Position numbers and translations under genes: made by a program. Positions 1-6,990 of a stretch of DNA of 11,215 nt are shown here, piece by piece. Every line of letters starts with the position of its first letter. Positions within the stretch are counted from its first letter, which is position 1. The notes below the pieces were generated by a model. The model ran no database searches, had not been told where the DNA came from, and saw nothing but the letters and a program-made list of their open reading frames with translations. Source of the stretch: JAENVT01 sp031373785 (GTDB taxonomy: Bacteria > Actinomycetota > Acidimicrobiia > Acidimicrobiales > Ilumatobacteraceae); contig JANMNE010000079.1 of assembly GCA_031373785.1 (NCBI GenBank), forward strand, positions 1 through 11,215, in the 5' to 3' direction.

Positions 1-222
1 CGAGCCCTCGTAGTCGCGGTTCTCGAACATCTCGATCAATGGGAAGCCGAGCACACCTTGGAAGAACTGCACGGTGCGCCCCACGTCGCTGCTGATGAGG
101 GCGACGTGGTGCACGCCACGTGCCGTGCTGGCAGGGCGTTCGGCGCGCGGGGCGAGGTACTGGGCACTCAGCTCGGCGCGGCGTGCTGCGAGTCGGGTGC
201 GTTGATCGGTGTCGATGGTCAT
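1..222 (-). CDS. VOC-family (glyoxalase/dioxygenase-like) protein, N-terminal 74 residues
   Basis: The gene is cut by the left edge, so only the N-terminus is visible. It starts at ATG 222-220 (MTIDTDQRTR...) and stays open to base 1. After a roughly 35-residue leader comes GVHHVALISSDVGRTVQFF and then GVLGFPLIEMFENRDYEG. This is the first beta-alpha-beta unit of the vicinal oxygen chelate fold, where the His of the HHVAL strand is usually the first metal ligand. VOC proteins include glyoxalases, ring-cleavage dioxygenases and epimerases, and the visible part does not decide between them. The start overlaps the stop of the LLM gene by four bases (ATGA), so the two are probably translationally coupled. 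A GGAG lies 8 bases upstream (231-234) and supports this start. The fold call is fairly sure; substrate and reaction are unknown. Confidence 0.75.
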   Translation of the reverse strand, partial: MTIDTDQRTRLAARRAELSAQYLAPRAERPASTARGVHHVALISSDVGRTVQFFQGVLGFPLIEMFENRDYEGS

Positions 223-1061
223 AGTGGCAACTCCACAGGGTCGGTCGGGAGGGGACAGAAGACCACGGTGCTGGCGCCGGCCACGACCCAGCGTTGGGCC
301 TGGGCGATCCAGGTCGACGGATCACCGGCAATGACCAACTCTTCGAGCGGCACGAGTTCGTCGCCGTACGCTGCGAGCTGACTGGCGAATCGCGGCAGTG
401 CCATTTTCTCGGCCATCATTGCGTCGAGCGAGTCGACGTCGGCGCTGGCTTGGACGAACGCGGTGAACTTCGGCCCGTCGCCGATCTGGGCGCGCACCTG
501 CTGGAGATAGCGCGGACCGGACCACTCGGCGAAGATCACCCCGGCGCCGACCTCGGCTGCCAGCGCCATCGAACGCGGACCACGAACACCGAGCGAGATC
601 GGTGGCACGATCTTCGCAGGGTGGGCGAGCTGTACGGCATCGAGATGCACGTAGCCACCGTCGAGCGTGACGTTGTCGCCGGCGAGCAGACGGGTGGTGG
701 CGACGACCGTTTCGCGCAGCGACGACATCCACGATGTGGGCACGGCACCGACTTGTTCGATCCAGAAGTCGACACCGTGGCCGAAGCCCATGTGGAACCG
801 CCCGGGGAACATCTGCGCCAACGTGGCGATCTCCATGGCCGTGTAGGCGACGTTGCGAACCACCGCAGGAGCGATCCCGATCCCGACGTTGATCCGCGAC
901 GTCGCGGCGAGTGCCGCTGTGGCCTGGGTGAAGCCGCCGTGGAACGTGAGGTCTTCGACGACCCACATCTCGTCGAGATCGTGGGCCTCGACCTGGCGGG
1001 CGTAGTCGAGCAGCTGGTCGGCCGGCCATTCCCTGCGGAACATCACGCCATAGGTGGTCAT
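219..1061 (-). CDS. LLM-class flavin/F420-dependent oxidoreductase (luciferase-like)
   Basis: A 280-residue protein of the bacterial luciferase-like (LLM) family: TIM-barrel enzymes that use FMN or, often in actinobacteria, coenzyme F420. The N-terminal strand YGVMFRREWPADQLLDYA (4-21) is typical, followed by EMWVVEDL (31-38), the core TSRINVGIGIAP (54-65), and MFPGRFHMGFGHG (84-96), which matches the family's PGR...G.G block. HPAKIVPPISLGVRGPRS (147-164) resembles the usual P-I-x-G-G/R-G region, and a conserved-looking C-terminal block with AGDPSTW is at 245-251. The open frame extends upstream to 1247, but that part lies inside the previous gene. ATG 1061 gives the normal N-terminus and an ATGA overlap with that gene's stop. 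LLM proteins are commonly 290-350 residues, so this one is slightly short. F420 use is inferred from taxonomy rather than from a diagnostic residue. Substrate unknown; it sits in an apparent operon between a HAD-GH18 fusion and a VOC protein. Confidence 0.85.
   Translation of the reverse strand: MTTYGVMFRREWPADQLLDYARQVEAHDLDEMWVVEDLTFHGGFTQATAALAATSRINVGIGIAPAVVRNVAYTAMEIATLAQMFPGRFHMGFGHGVDFWIEQVGAVPTSWMSSLRETVVATTRLLAGDNVTLDGGYVHLDAVQLAHPAKIVPPISLGVRGPRSMALAAEVGAGVIFAEWSGPRYLQQVRAQIGDGPKFTAFVQASADVDSLDAMMAEKMALPRFASQLAAYGDELVPLEELVIAGDPSTWIAQAQRWVVAGASTVVFCPLPTDPVELPL
231..234 (-). promoter_or_regulatory. Ribosome binding site for the VOC gene
   Basis: GGAG on the minus strand lies 8 bases before ATG 222, inside the 3' end of the LLM gene. 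It supports the chosen start and lets ribosomes re-initiate at the ATGA overlap. It is one of only two clear Shine-Dalgarno sequences I found in front of the genes here. Confidence 0.5.
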
Positions 1062-2875
1062 GGTGTGGCCACCGTCGAGGTCGCTCCGGGGACCCGGGCC
1101 AGTTGCGAGATGCTCTGCCATGTCGCCGGGGCGTCGAAGCCCAGCGCCCACAACGAGACGGCGCCCAGTCGCTCGGTTCGTGCCAGGTCGATGCGCAGGC
1201 GGGCACCCTCGGCATCGACGTAGTGCACCTCGCGGGTCTGTGTGCACGTGGTCGTGGCGTCGGTGACATCCAGCTGATAGGTGAACGACGACTCACCGGT
1301 GCCCGGGTCAAACACGGGCGTCGCCGTTCGTTTGGCGAGCAGCTCGTCGATGTTCCGTTGGCTCACGCTGGTCTTTCCTTCTTGATCGGCTGGACATGTA
1401 CCCACCGTAGCGATCGGCCAGTTGTAGCCGTACAGCGCGATGCCGAGCACCAGCTTGCTGTCGTCGTCGACGGCCTTCTTGGCGGCCGAGATCGACTGGC
1501 GCACAAATGACAGCGGTGCGATCGGTCCGGCCTTTCCGGTCGAGTAGTCGTAGGCCATGATCCTGATCTGGTCGACATGTGGGGCCATGCCCTTGTAGTC
1601 GTACACCCAATAGCCGCTGCTGTCGGTGCGCCCGCTGTCGTTGATGTACGGCACGCTGACCGTGAGCGTGCGGCCATCGGCGTGCAGCCGGTTGCCGAGC
1701 TCGGTGATGAAGTCGATCCACAGCGGACGGGTCGTTTCCCACGTGGCCTTGCTGTCGGCGAAGGCGAACTGTTCGTAGTCGATGTCGATGCCATCGAAGC
1801 GGTTGGTTGCAGCCAGGTCGGCGATTGCGGCGACATGCTTGGAACGGGCGGTCGAGTCGGCCAGGATGGCCGCCATGCCGCCGGCGGGCATCGCGTCGAC
1901 GATCGACGGCACGACCTTGGCGCCCGCCGAGCGGGCCGCCGACACGAAGTCGGCTGCAGTTTCGGGAGCCAGGTTGCCGTCGACGGTGATGGTCGTGGCG
2001 TCGTGCGTCGAGTACCAGAACGGCGAGACCTCACGCAGCATCCGGCCGTTGGTCGCCAATGACTGCTGCGCGTCGGGCAGGGCCCAGTACGGCGCCCACG
2101 CGTCGATCGGGATGTCGATCGGCGGGGGTGGCGGCGGAGGATCAGGTCGCGTCGCCACAAAGCCGACGCCGGCCAATGCCAACAGGAACACGCTGGCCGA
2201 CAGGGCCAGGCCGTGCCGCCGAGCCCGCGGTGCGATCAAGTTGTCGACGTGCAGTTCGGCCAGCGAGCCGACCTGCCGATGGCCGCGACCCGCTGGCACG
2301 TCGACGATGTGGGGGATTGCCACGACGTGGCATCCGGCTGCGGTCGCCGATCGCACACCCGTCGGCGAGTCCTCCAGCGCAACACAATCGCGTGGCGAGA
2401 CCGACAGGGCACGTGCGGCGGCGAGGTATGGCTCGGGGTGCGGCTTGCCCCGGCGCACCTCGTCACCGACGATCGTCGTCGTGAACGAGCCCGGCGGCAG
2501 TTCGGCCACGATCGCATCGGCCAGCCTGCGCCACGACATCGTCACCAGCGCACACGGGATCTTCTCGACCCGCAGTTCGGCCAGCAGATCGCGCGCCCCC
2601 GGCCGCCATGGCACCTCTCGGCGCACACGGGCGATCACCCCGTCGAGCAGTTGGTTGACGATCTCGTCGATCGGCAGGTGCACGTCACCGTGCTCACGGA
2701 TGTAGCGCGCCGACTCGCGCAGGTCGCTGCCGACGATCGCGTGCGCGTGGTCGTGGCTCCACGTGCCTCCGTGCGCCTCGACCAACTCGAACTCGCACTC
2801 GATCCAATACGGCTCGGTGTCGACCAGGGTGCCGTCCAGATCCCACAGGACGGCGGCGGGTCGATGTGTCGTCAT
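1058..2875 (-). CDS. HAD phosphatase - transmembrane - GH18 glycosidase fusion
   Basis: A continuous 605-residue frame joining two enzymes. Residues 1-215 are a HAD-superfamily hydrolase of the beta-phosphoglucomutase/GS1-like type: motif I WDLDGTLVDT (Asp12, Asp14), motif II VTMS (111-114), motif III RGKPHPEPY (Lys144), motif IV ALEDSPTG (Glu168, Asp169). Residues 217-221 (RARRH) are basic, about 222-242 form a hydrophobic helix, and 246-252 are seven consecutive prolines. Residues 255-600 are a GH18-like barrel with the catalytic DGIDIDYE (361-368, acid Glu368), a MAYDYS strand (440-445) and a late SLWALGF (574-580), close to the YaaH/spore-cortex-lysin-like branch. By the positive-inside rule the HAD part is cytoplasmic and the GH18 part outside, anchored to the membrane and perhaps acting on peptidoglycan or another N-acetylglucosamine polymer. 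It is the first gene of an ATGA-coupled unit, with a -10-like box 9 bases before ATG 2875. Each domain is clear; whether one polypeptide is made, or GH18 also starts internally, cannot be told here. Confidence 0.85.
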   Translation of the reverse strand: MTTHRPAAVLWDLDGTLVDTEPYWIECEFELVEAHGGTWSHDHAHAIVGSDLRESARYIREHGDVHLPIDEIVNQLLDGVIARVRREVPWRPGARDLLAELRVEKIPCALVTMSWRRLADAIVAELPPGSFTTTIVGDEVRRGKPHPEPYLAAARALSVSPRDCVALEDSPTGVRSATAAGCHVVAIPHIVDVPAGRGHRQVGSLAELHVDNLIAPRARRHGLALSASVFLLALAGVGFVATRPDPPPPPPPIDIPIDAWAPYWALPDAQQSLATNGRMLREVSPFWYSTHDATTITVDGNLAPETAADFVSAARSAGAKVVPSIVDAMPAGGMAAILADSTARSKHVAAIADLAATNRFDGIDIDYEQFAFADSKATWETTRPLWIDFITELGNRLHADGRTLTVSVPYINDSGRTDSSGYWVYDYKGMAPHVDQIRIMAYDYSTGKAGPIAPLSFVRQSISAAKKAVDDDSKLVLGIALYGYNWPIATVGTCPADQEGKTSVSQRNIDELLAKRTATPVFDPGTGESSFTYQLDVTDATTTCTQTREVHYVDAEGARLRIDLARTERLGAVSLWALGFDAPATWQSISQLARVPGATSTVATP

Positions 2876-2884
2876 GAGGTGTTC

Positions 2885-2890
2885 AGTCTG
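2885..2890 (-). promoter_or_regulatory. -10-like box for the HAD-GH18 gene
   Basis: CAGACT on the minus strand, ending 9 bases before ATG 2875, in the 61-base gap after the ABC permease gene. The same CCAGACTG core is found before the genes starting at 4456 and 6355. No convincing -35 hexamer is visible. The spacing suggests a leaderless or nearly leaderless transcript. Confidence 0.4.
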
Positions 2891-2936
2891 GCGGGTCGCG
2901 CGCCGGGATCGGCGGCATCGCGCCGTGGGTGCGGCC

Positions 2937-3725
2937 CTACGAGAAGCGGGTGATGAAGCCCCGGCGACGGAAACTGCGCAACATCAACCACGAGAACGTG
3001 AACCCGCCGACCACGAAGAACACCGAACCGATCAGGCCCGTGACGATGCTGTGCGTGGGCAGCGGCTTGCCCGCCAACACCTGGCGCATGGCGTCGAAGG
3101 CCTGGGTGCTCGGCAGCACCTTGGAGACGGGCCGCAGCACCCGGGGCAGCGATTCGACCGGGTTGAACGCGCCGGAGAGCGCCATGAGGATGAAGTTGCT
3201 GCCCCACGTCATGATCTCGGCCCCCTGGCCGAACCGCAGGACGGCCCCGATACCGGCGATGCCGAGACCCCAGCCGACGATCATCAGGATCAGCGAGATC
3301 GGCACGAGCGACCACCCGACCGCGGTCGTATCGAAGCGGAAGAACGCATACGCCGTGATCGACACGACGCCGAGCGCTGCCAGCACCTTGGCGATCCCGA
3401 GTATGGCAGTGCCGGCGATGTACTCGAACTCGGTGACCGGCGTGGTGAGCACGTTCATCAGGTTGCGGCTCCATGTCTCCTCCATGAACCCGGTGGCGAC
3501 CGCGATCTGGCTCTGGAAGAGCACGTGGAACATCATCGCCCCGCCGATCAGAAAGGGCGCCGACGCCCTGCTGGACGCGTCTTGCTGGGCGACGTATGTG
3601 CCCAGACTGCCCCACAGGATCACGTCCATCAGCGGCCAGAAGGCGATGTCGAACCATCGGTGCGGCGCCCGCCACAGGACGTAGAGATGACGCCGGATCA
3701 CGACGCGAATGCGGTGCAGGCTCAT
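2937..3725 (-). CDS. ABC-2 type transporter permease
   Basis: A 262-residue integral membrane protein and the membrane half of an ABC exporter. About six hydrophobic helices are visible, near residues 25-45, 57-77, 103-127, 134-162, 174-190 and 228-248, which is the usual ABC-2 layout. The N-terminus is basic and amphipathic (RIRVVIRRHLYVLWR). Late in the protein, FNPVESLPRVLRPVSKVLPS (187-206) followed by TQAFDAMRQVL is the conserved ABC-2 block before the last helix. The ATG overlaps the TGA of the ATPase gene by four bases (ATGA), so the two subunits are probably made in matched amounts. Members of this family export drugs, lipids, polysaccharides or peptides, and nothing in the sequence identifies the cargo. 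A link to the mycofactocin genes upstream is possible but not supported beyond position. Confidence 0.88.
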   Translation of the reverse strand: MSLHRIRVVIRRHLYVLWRAPHRWFDIAFWPLMDVILWGSLGTYVAQQDASSRASAPFLIGGAMMFHVLFQSQIAVATGFMEETWSRNLMNVLTTPVTEFEYIAGTAILGIAKVLAALGVVSITAYAFFRFDTTAVGWSLVPISLILMIVGWGLGIAGIGAVLRFGQGAEIMTWGSNFILMALSGAFNPVESLPRVLRPVSKVLPSTQAFDAMRQVLAGKPLPTHSIVTGLIGSVFFVVGGFTFSWLMLRSFRRRGFITRFS

Positions 3726-4456
3726 TGCCGGTGCGTTTCGGCGAGCGACAAGAAGACGTCTTCGAGGTTGTCGTGCCCGTAGGTGCTGGCGACGATCGCC
3801 GCGGTGTCATTGGCCACGACTTCGCCGCGAGCCAGGAACATCACGCGCTCGGTCAGCATCTCCACCTCGCGCATGTCGTGGCTGGTCACGAGCAGCGCTG
3901 CCCCCGTCGACTCGCAATAGCTCAGCAACGCCGTGCGCACTCGGAGGGCGATGTCGGGATCGAGCGATGCGGTTGGTTCGTCGAGCACGAGCAGGCTCGG
4001 CTCGTGCAGCGTCGCCTTGACGATGCCGACCAGCGTGCGTTGCCCGCTCGACAACCTGCTCGACAATCGGTCGGAGAGCTCGGTGATGCCGAAGCGTTCG
4101 AGGGCAATGTCGACCGCGGCCTTCGGGCGGCGCAGGCCGTACCAGCCGGCGAAGACGCCGAGCGCCTCGCGAACCTTGAGGCGATCCGGCATCGGCAGGT
4201 AGCCAGCGGCGAAGCCAACCTTGGTCATCGCCTTCGATCGTTGGCGCGGCAACTTGAAGCCGTCGATGCGGATGGTGCCGCTGTCGGGGGTGATGGCCCC
4301 GAGCAACATCAACAGCGTGGTCGTCTTGCCGGCGCCGTTCGGACCGAGCAGCCCGACTCGCTCGCCTCGTGCGACGACCACGTCGACGCCGCGGACTGCC
4401 TCGACGCTCTTGAAACTCTTGCGCAGACCGCGCGCTTCGAGAACGGCTTCCCCCAT
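3722..4456 (-). CDS. ABC transporter ATP-binding protein (ABC-2 exporter type)
   Basis: A 244-residue ATPase that powers the permease encoded next. Visible motifs: Walker A GPNGAGKTT (38-46), signature LSSGQ (135-139), Walker B LLVLDEP (155-161), D-loop ASLD (163-166) and switch His193 (TSHD). The region after Walker B and the late LEDVFLSLAE (231-240) are typical of the CcmA/DrrA-like exporter class. The open frame continues upstream to 4492, but ATG 4456 gives the normal N-terminus (GEAVLEARGLRKSF). A -10-like CAGACT lies 7 bases upstream, so transcription probably starts in the 42-base gap after the OYE-type gene. One oddity: the Q-loop reads GYLPMPDRLKVRE (85-97), without the usual Gln or Glu after Leu-Pro. 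This may be a real variation or a shift of the loop. Substrate unknown. Confidence 0.9.
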   Translation of the reverse strand: MGEAVLEARGLRKSFKSVEAVRGVDVVVARGERVGLLGPNGAGKTTTLLMLLGAITPDSGTIRIDGFKLPRQRSKAMTKVGFAAGYLPMPDRLKVREALGVFAGWYGLRRPKAAVDIALERFGITELSDRLSSRLSSGQRTLVGIVKATLHEPSLLVLDEPTASLDPDIALRVRTALLSYCESTGAALLVTSHDMREVEMLTERVMFLARGEVVANDTAAIVASTYGHDNLEDVFLSLAETHRQ

Positions 4457-4463
4457 GCGACCC

Positions 4464-4469
4464 AGTCTG
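4464..4469 (-). promoter_or_regulatory. -10-like box for the ABC transporter operon
   Basis: CAGACT on the minus strand, ending 7 bases before ATG 4456. This is exactly the distance at which a -10 hexamer would place the transcription start on the A of the ATG. It lies in the 42-base gap downstream of the OYE-type gene, so the transporter can be expressed separately. No clear -35 element. Confidence 0.45.
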
Positions 4470-4498
4470 GCGAACGACCGCCGTGTTCGCACGCCGAA

Positions 4499-6355
4499 TT
4501 ACGCGTCGGTGGCCAACGCCGCCCGTCTGCCTTCGAGCACCGCCTCATAGATCGTGCGCGGTGCGACGCAATCGCCGGCGACGAGATCCACACCGGGATA
4601 CGTGTCGCCCGGCAGGCGAAACCCGCAGTCGACCAGCGCCGCGCAGGCGATCCTGCGACGTTGGCCGGTGAACCGATCCTCGACCTCGACCCGCCCGGTC
4701 AGCACGGTGCGCAACAGCGTTCGCCGTTCGATGGTGACACCGCGCTGGGCAAGGCGAACATTGGCGGGCGCCAGGTCGCCCGTACGCGACAACTCGTTCC
4801 CGGCGATGTGATCCTGTGTGATCAGGATTGCTCGATCGCCGAGCTCCTCGGCCAAGGCCAGGGCGATCGGTCCGCCGATCGGATCGAACAGTGCGATCTT
4901 GCCTGCGGGCAGCTCGAATCCTCGGCGCACCTCGACGATGTCGAAGACCATCTGCGGGTCGTCGATCTGGTACTCCCGCCGCCCCCGCCACGATCCGGTG
5001 CATTGCACGATCACGTCGCCCCCGGGGATCGATCGGACGCCCGTGGAGATTGTGACGCCGAGGCGACGACACTCCGCCTCCAGCCATGCGGCCAGCGCCG
5101 CGCCAGGCCCGGCGATCGCAGCCAGCCCGCCGACGCGATCGCGGAGCTCGTACACGGCGACACGGTGCCCGCGGATCGCGCTGACGCGGGCGGTCTCCAA
5201 ACCCGCCACACCGGCGCCGATCACCACGACATCGCGCGGCATCGTCGTCGGCACGTACCAGTCGGGGTCCTCGGTCTCGCGTCCTGCAGAGGGTTCGCCG
5301 ACACAACTGACGAGCGGGTTGCGGACGTCGCGTACCTGGCACATCTGGTTGCAGCGGATGCATGGCCGGATGGTGTCGGCGTTGTCGGCCACGAGCTTGG
5401 CCACCAGATCGGGGTCGGCGATCTGGGCTCGGGTCATCTCCACGGCGTCGCAGACACCGTCTCCGATCGCCCACTCCGCTTGACCGCACTCGACCACCGA
5501 TCCCTGGAGGAAGACCGGCGTCGAGGGAACCGCTGCCTTGACCGCGCGGCACACGTCGATGTTGAAGCCGGTCGCCTGGTGGAAGTCGGGACGGGTCTGT
5601 TCTGCGGAGTAGATCGATCCGCGCACGACCACGAGGTAGTCGACTCCGGCCGCGACGAGTGAGGCCGCGATCTGTGGCGCCATCTCCGGCGTGATCCCGG
5701 CCCACGGCGCCAGTTCGTCGCAGCTCAGGCGCAACCCGAGCAGTGGTGTGTGCGCTCGCACGGCCTCGATGATCTGGCGAGCGAAGAGCATGCGGTCCTG
5801 GCCCCACGAATCGTCGCGATGGTTCGTCAAGCCCGACAGGAACTGGCGCACCAGGCTGTGCTGGCCGGCGTTGATCTCGACACCGTCGCAGCCCGACTCC
5901 GTTGCAACCGCCGAGCCGGCCGCGAATCCGGCGATCACCGCCTCGATGTCGGCAGCCTCCATCCACTTCGGCGTCTCGCGACTGTTGACCTCCGGGACGC
6001 GCGACGGAGCCCACAGCGGTCGCTGGTTGTAGGCGCTGCTGCCCTGGCCGCCGGCGTGGTCGAGCGAGGCGATGACGAGGGCGGGGTGCTCGTGGCAGGC
6101 ATCGGCAATGGCTCGCCAACCTGGCCCGCCGGCTTGGGCGAGCGGCGCCCGCTCGTACGGCCAATCGCTCTCGTGCACGCTGGCGCCCTCGGTCACGATG
6201 ACGCTGCAACCTCCTGCGGCTCGCCTGGCGTAGTAGGCGGTGTGCCGCGCCGTGAAGCGGCGTTCGTCGTCGCCGAGGTTCGTGACGTGCGGACCGAACA
6301 TCACCCGATTTCTCGTCTCGCACGGGCCGAGCGACAGCGGGTTCAACAGCAGCAT
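4499..6355 (-). CDS. Mycofactocin-associated FadH/OYE-family oxidoreductase
   Basis: A 618-residue enzyme built like 2,4-dienoyl-CoA reductase (FadH) and trimethylamine dehydrogenase. Residues 1-325 form an Old Yellow Enzyme TIM barrel for FMN: LLLNPLSLGPCETRNRVMF (2-20), SLDHAGGQG (97-105) and DGVEINAGQHSLVRQFLSG (157-175), where the usual His of HxGHGYL is shifted. Four Cys (332, 335, 339, 351; CIRCNQMC...C) bind the predicted 4Fe-4S cluster. A Rossmann FAD/NAD domain follows with VVVIGAGVAGLETAR (376-390) and the late FAD block GDCVAPRTIYEAVLEGRRAA (594-613). The length and order match the family annotated as mycofactocin system FadH/OYE oxidoreductase 2, which occurs in genomes that make mycofactocin. 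With mftABC about 800 bases upstream, a role as a redox partner of mycofactocin or in dehydrogenation of an unsaturated substrate is likely but inferred. A -10-like CAGACT lies 9 bases before ATG 6355. Confidence 0.85.
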   Translation of the reverse strand: MLLLNPLSLGPCETRNRVMFGPHVTNLGDDERRFTARHTAYYARRAAGGCSVIVTEGASVHESDWPYERAPLAQAGGPGWRAIADACHEHPALVIASLDHAGGQGSSAYNQRPLWAPSRVPEVNSRETPKWMEAADIEAVIAGFAAGSAVATESGCDGVEINAGQHSLVRQFLSGLTNHRDDSWGQDRMLFARQIIEAVRAHTPLLGLRLSCDELAPWAGITPEMAPQIAASLVAAGVDYLVVVRGSIYSAEQTRPDFHQATGFNIDVCRAVKAAVPSTPVFLQGSVVECGQAEWAIGDGVCDAVEMTRAQIADPDLVAKLVADNADTIRPCIRCNQMCQVRDVRNPLVSCVGEPSAGRETEDPDWYVPTTMPRDVVVIGAGVAGLETARVSAIRGHRVAVYELRDRVGGLAAIAGPGAALAAWLEAECRRLGVTISTGVRSIPGGDVIVQCTGSWRGRREYQIDDPQMVFDIVEVRRGFELPAGKIALFDPIGGPIALALAEELGDRAILITQDHIAGNELSRTGDLAPANVRLAQRGVTIERRTLLRTVLTGRVEVEDRFTGQRRRIACAALVDCGFRLPGDTYPGVDLVAGDCVAPRTIYEAVLEGRRAALATDA

Positions 6356-6364
6356 GACGGCGTC

Positions 6365-6370
6365 AGTCTG
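6365..6370 (-). promoter_or_regulatory. -10-like box for the FadH/OYE-type gene
   Basis: CAGACT on the minus strand, ending 9 bases before ATG 6355, in the 19-base gap after the plsY stop codon. It belongs to the same CCAGACTG series as those at 2885 and 4464. The gene may therefore be transcribed on its own as well as by read-through from plsY. Confidence 0.4.
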
Positions 6371-6374
6371 GCAG

Positions 6375-6959
6375 TCATCGGTTGTGGGCCGACAGTTCGC
6401 GACGCATCAGCAGACGCTTGATGTTGTCGGTGTGTCGTACCAACACCAGCACACACAACGCGACGACAGACACGATCTCCCATGCGGGCGCGCCGGAGAC
6501 TGCGAGGCCGATGGGGAGACCGATCGTGATGGCCAGCGATGCCAGTGACGCCTTGCCGGTGATCTTGCGAACGATCATCCACACCGCCAGAAGAGCCAGC
6601 CACGTCAGCGGGTGCAGCACCAACGTCGCGCCTGCCATCGTTGCCACGCCCTTGCCGCCGCGAAACCGACGAGTGGCCGGAAACATGTGGCCCAAGACGG
6701 CAGCCGACACCAGCACGTAGGCGCCTGGCCGAGTGTCGACCGCCAGGCCGGCCAGTGCCGGCATCGCTCCCTTGAGCGCATCGAGCAGGAAGACCAAGAC
6801 ACCCCACCGACTGCCGAGCACCCGGGCGACGTTGGATGCGCCGGGGTTTCCCGAACCCTGCGCCAAGATGTCGACGCCGCGCGATCGAGCGACCATCACG
6901 GCGCTGGGGAACGTGCCGAGCAGGTAGACGACAGGAACGAGCGCGAGTGCAGCGGCGAT
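6375..6959 (-). CDS. plsY: Acyl-phosphate:glycerol-3-phosphate acyltransferase PlsY
   Basis: PlsY is a membrane enzyme that transfers the acyl group of acyl-phosphate to glycerol-3-phosphate, the first step of phospholipid synthesis. All family blocks are present, numbering from the ATC proposed as start: GSGNPGASNVAR (35-46), GHMFP (90-94), RGGKGVAT (100-107) and a late RHTDNIKRLL (175-184), with five hydrophobic helices. The first ATG/GTG in frame is GTG 6899, which would delete the first helix (ALALVPVVYLLGTFPSA, 4-20), a conserved part of the family. Upstream in frame there is only ATC at 6959-6957 before a stop at 6971-6969. TAGAGT ends 6 bases before that ATC, which would put the transcription start on its first base. 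I therefore propose a leaderless ATC start giving 194 residues, close to the usual 195-215. A point change or sequencing error (ATG to ATC) is the main alternative. The family call is near certain; the start is not. Confidence 0.88.
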   Translation of the reverse strand: MAAALALVPVVYLLGTFPSAVMVARSRGVDILAQGSGNPGASNVARVLGSRWGVLVFLLDALKGAMPALAGLAVDTRPGAYVLVSAAVLGHMFPATRRFRGGKGVATMAGATLVLHPLTWLALLAVWMIVRKITGKASLASLAITIGLPIGLAVSGAPAWEIVSVVALCVLVLVRHTDNIKRLLMRRELSAHNR

Positions 6960-6965
6960 CCACCA

Positions 6966-6971
6966 ACTCTA
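6966..6971 (-). promoter_or_regulatory. -10-like box for plsY
   Basis: TAGAGT on the minus strand, followed by TGGTGG and then ATC at 6959. The 6-base spacing fits a leaderless start on ATC. The same nine bases, TAGAGTTGG, occur before the helicase gene at 8672. The TAG of this box is also the in-frame stop that closes the plsY frame upstream. No -35 element is obvious. Confidence 0.45.
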
Positions 6972-6990
6972 CGACAGCGCCCTGATCCCG

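Noticed and set aside
3596..5662. A 688-codon open frame on the plus strand
   Set aside because: It lies antisense to the ABC ATPase and OYE-type genes, which have clear motifs. The translation is His/Asp/Arg-rich without recognisable domains, a usual effect of high GC on the opposite strand.
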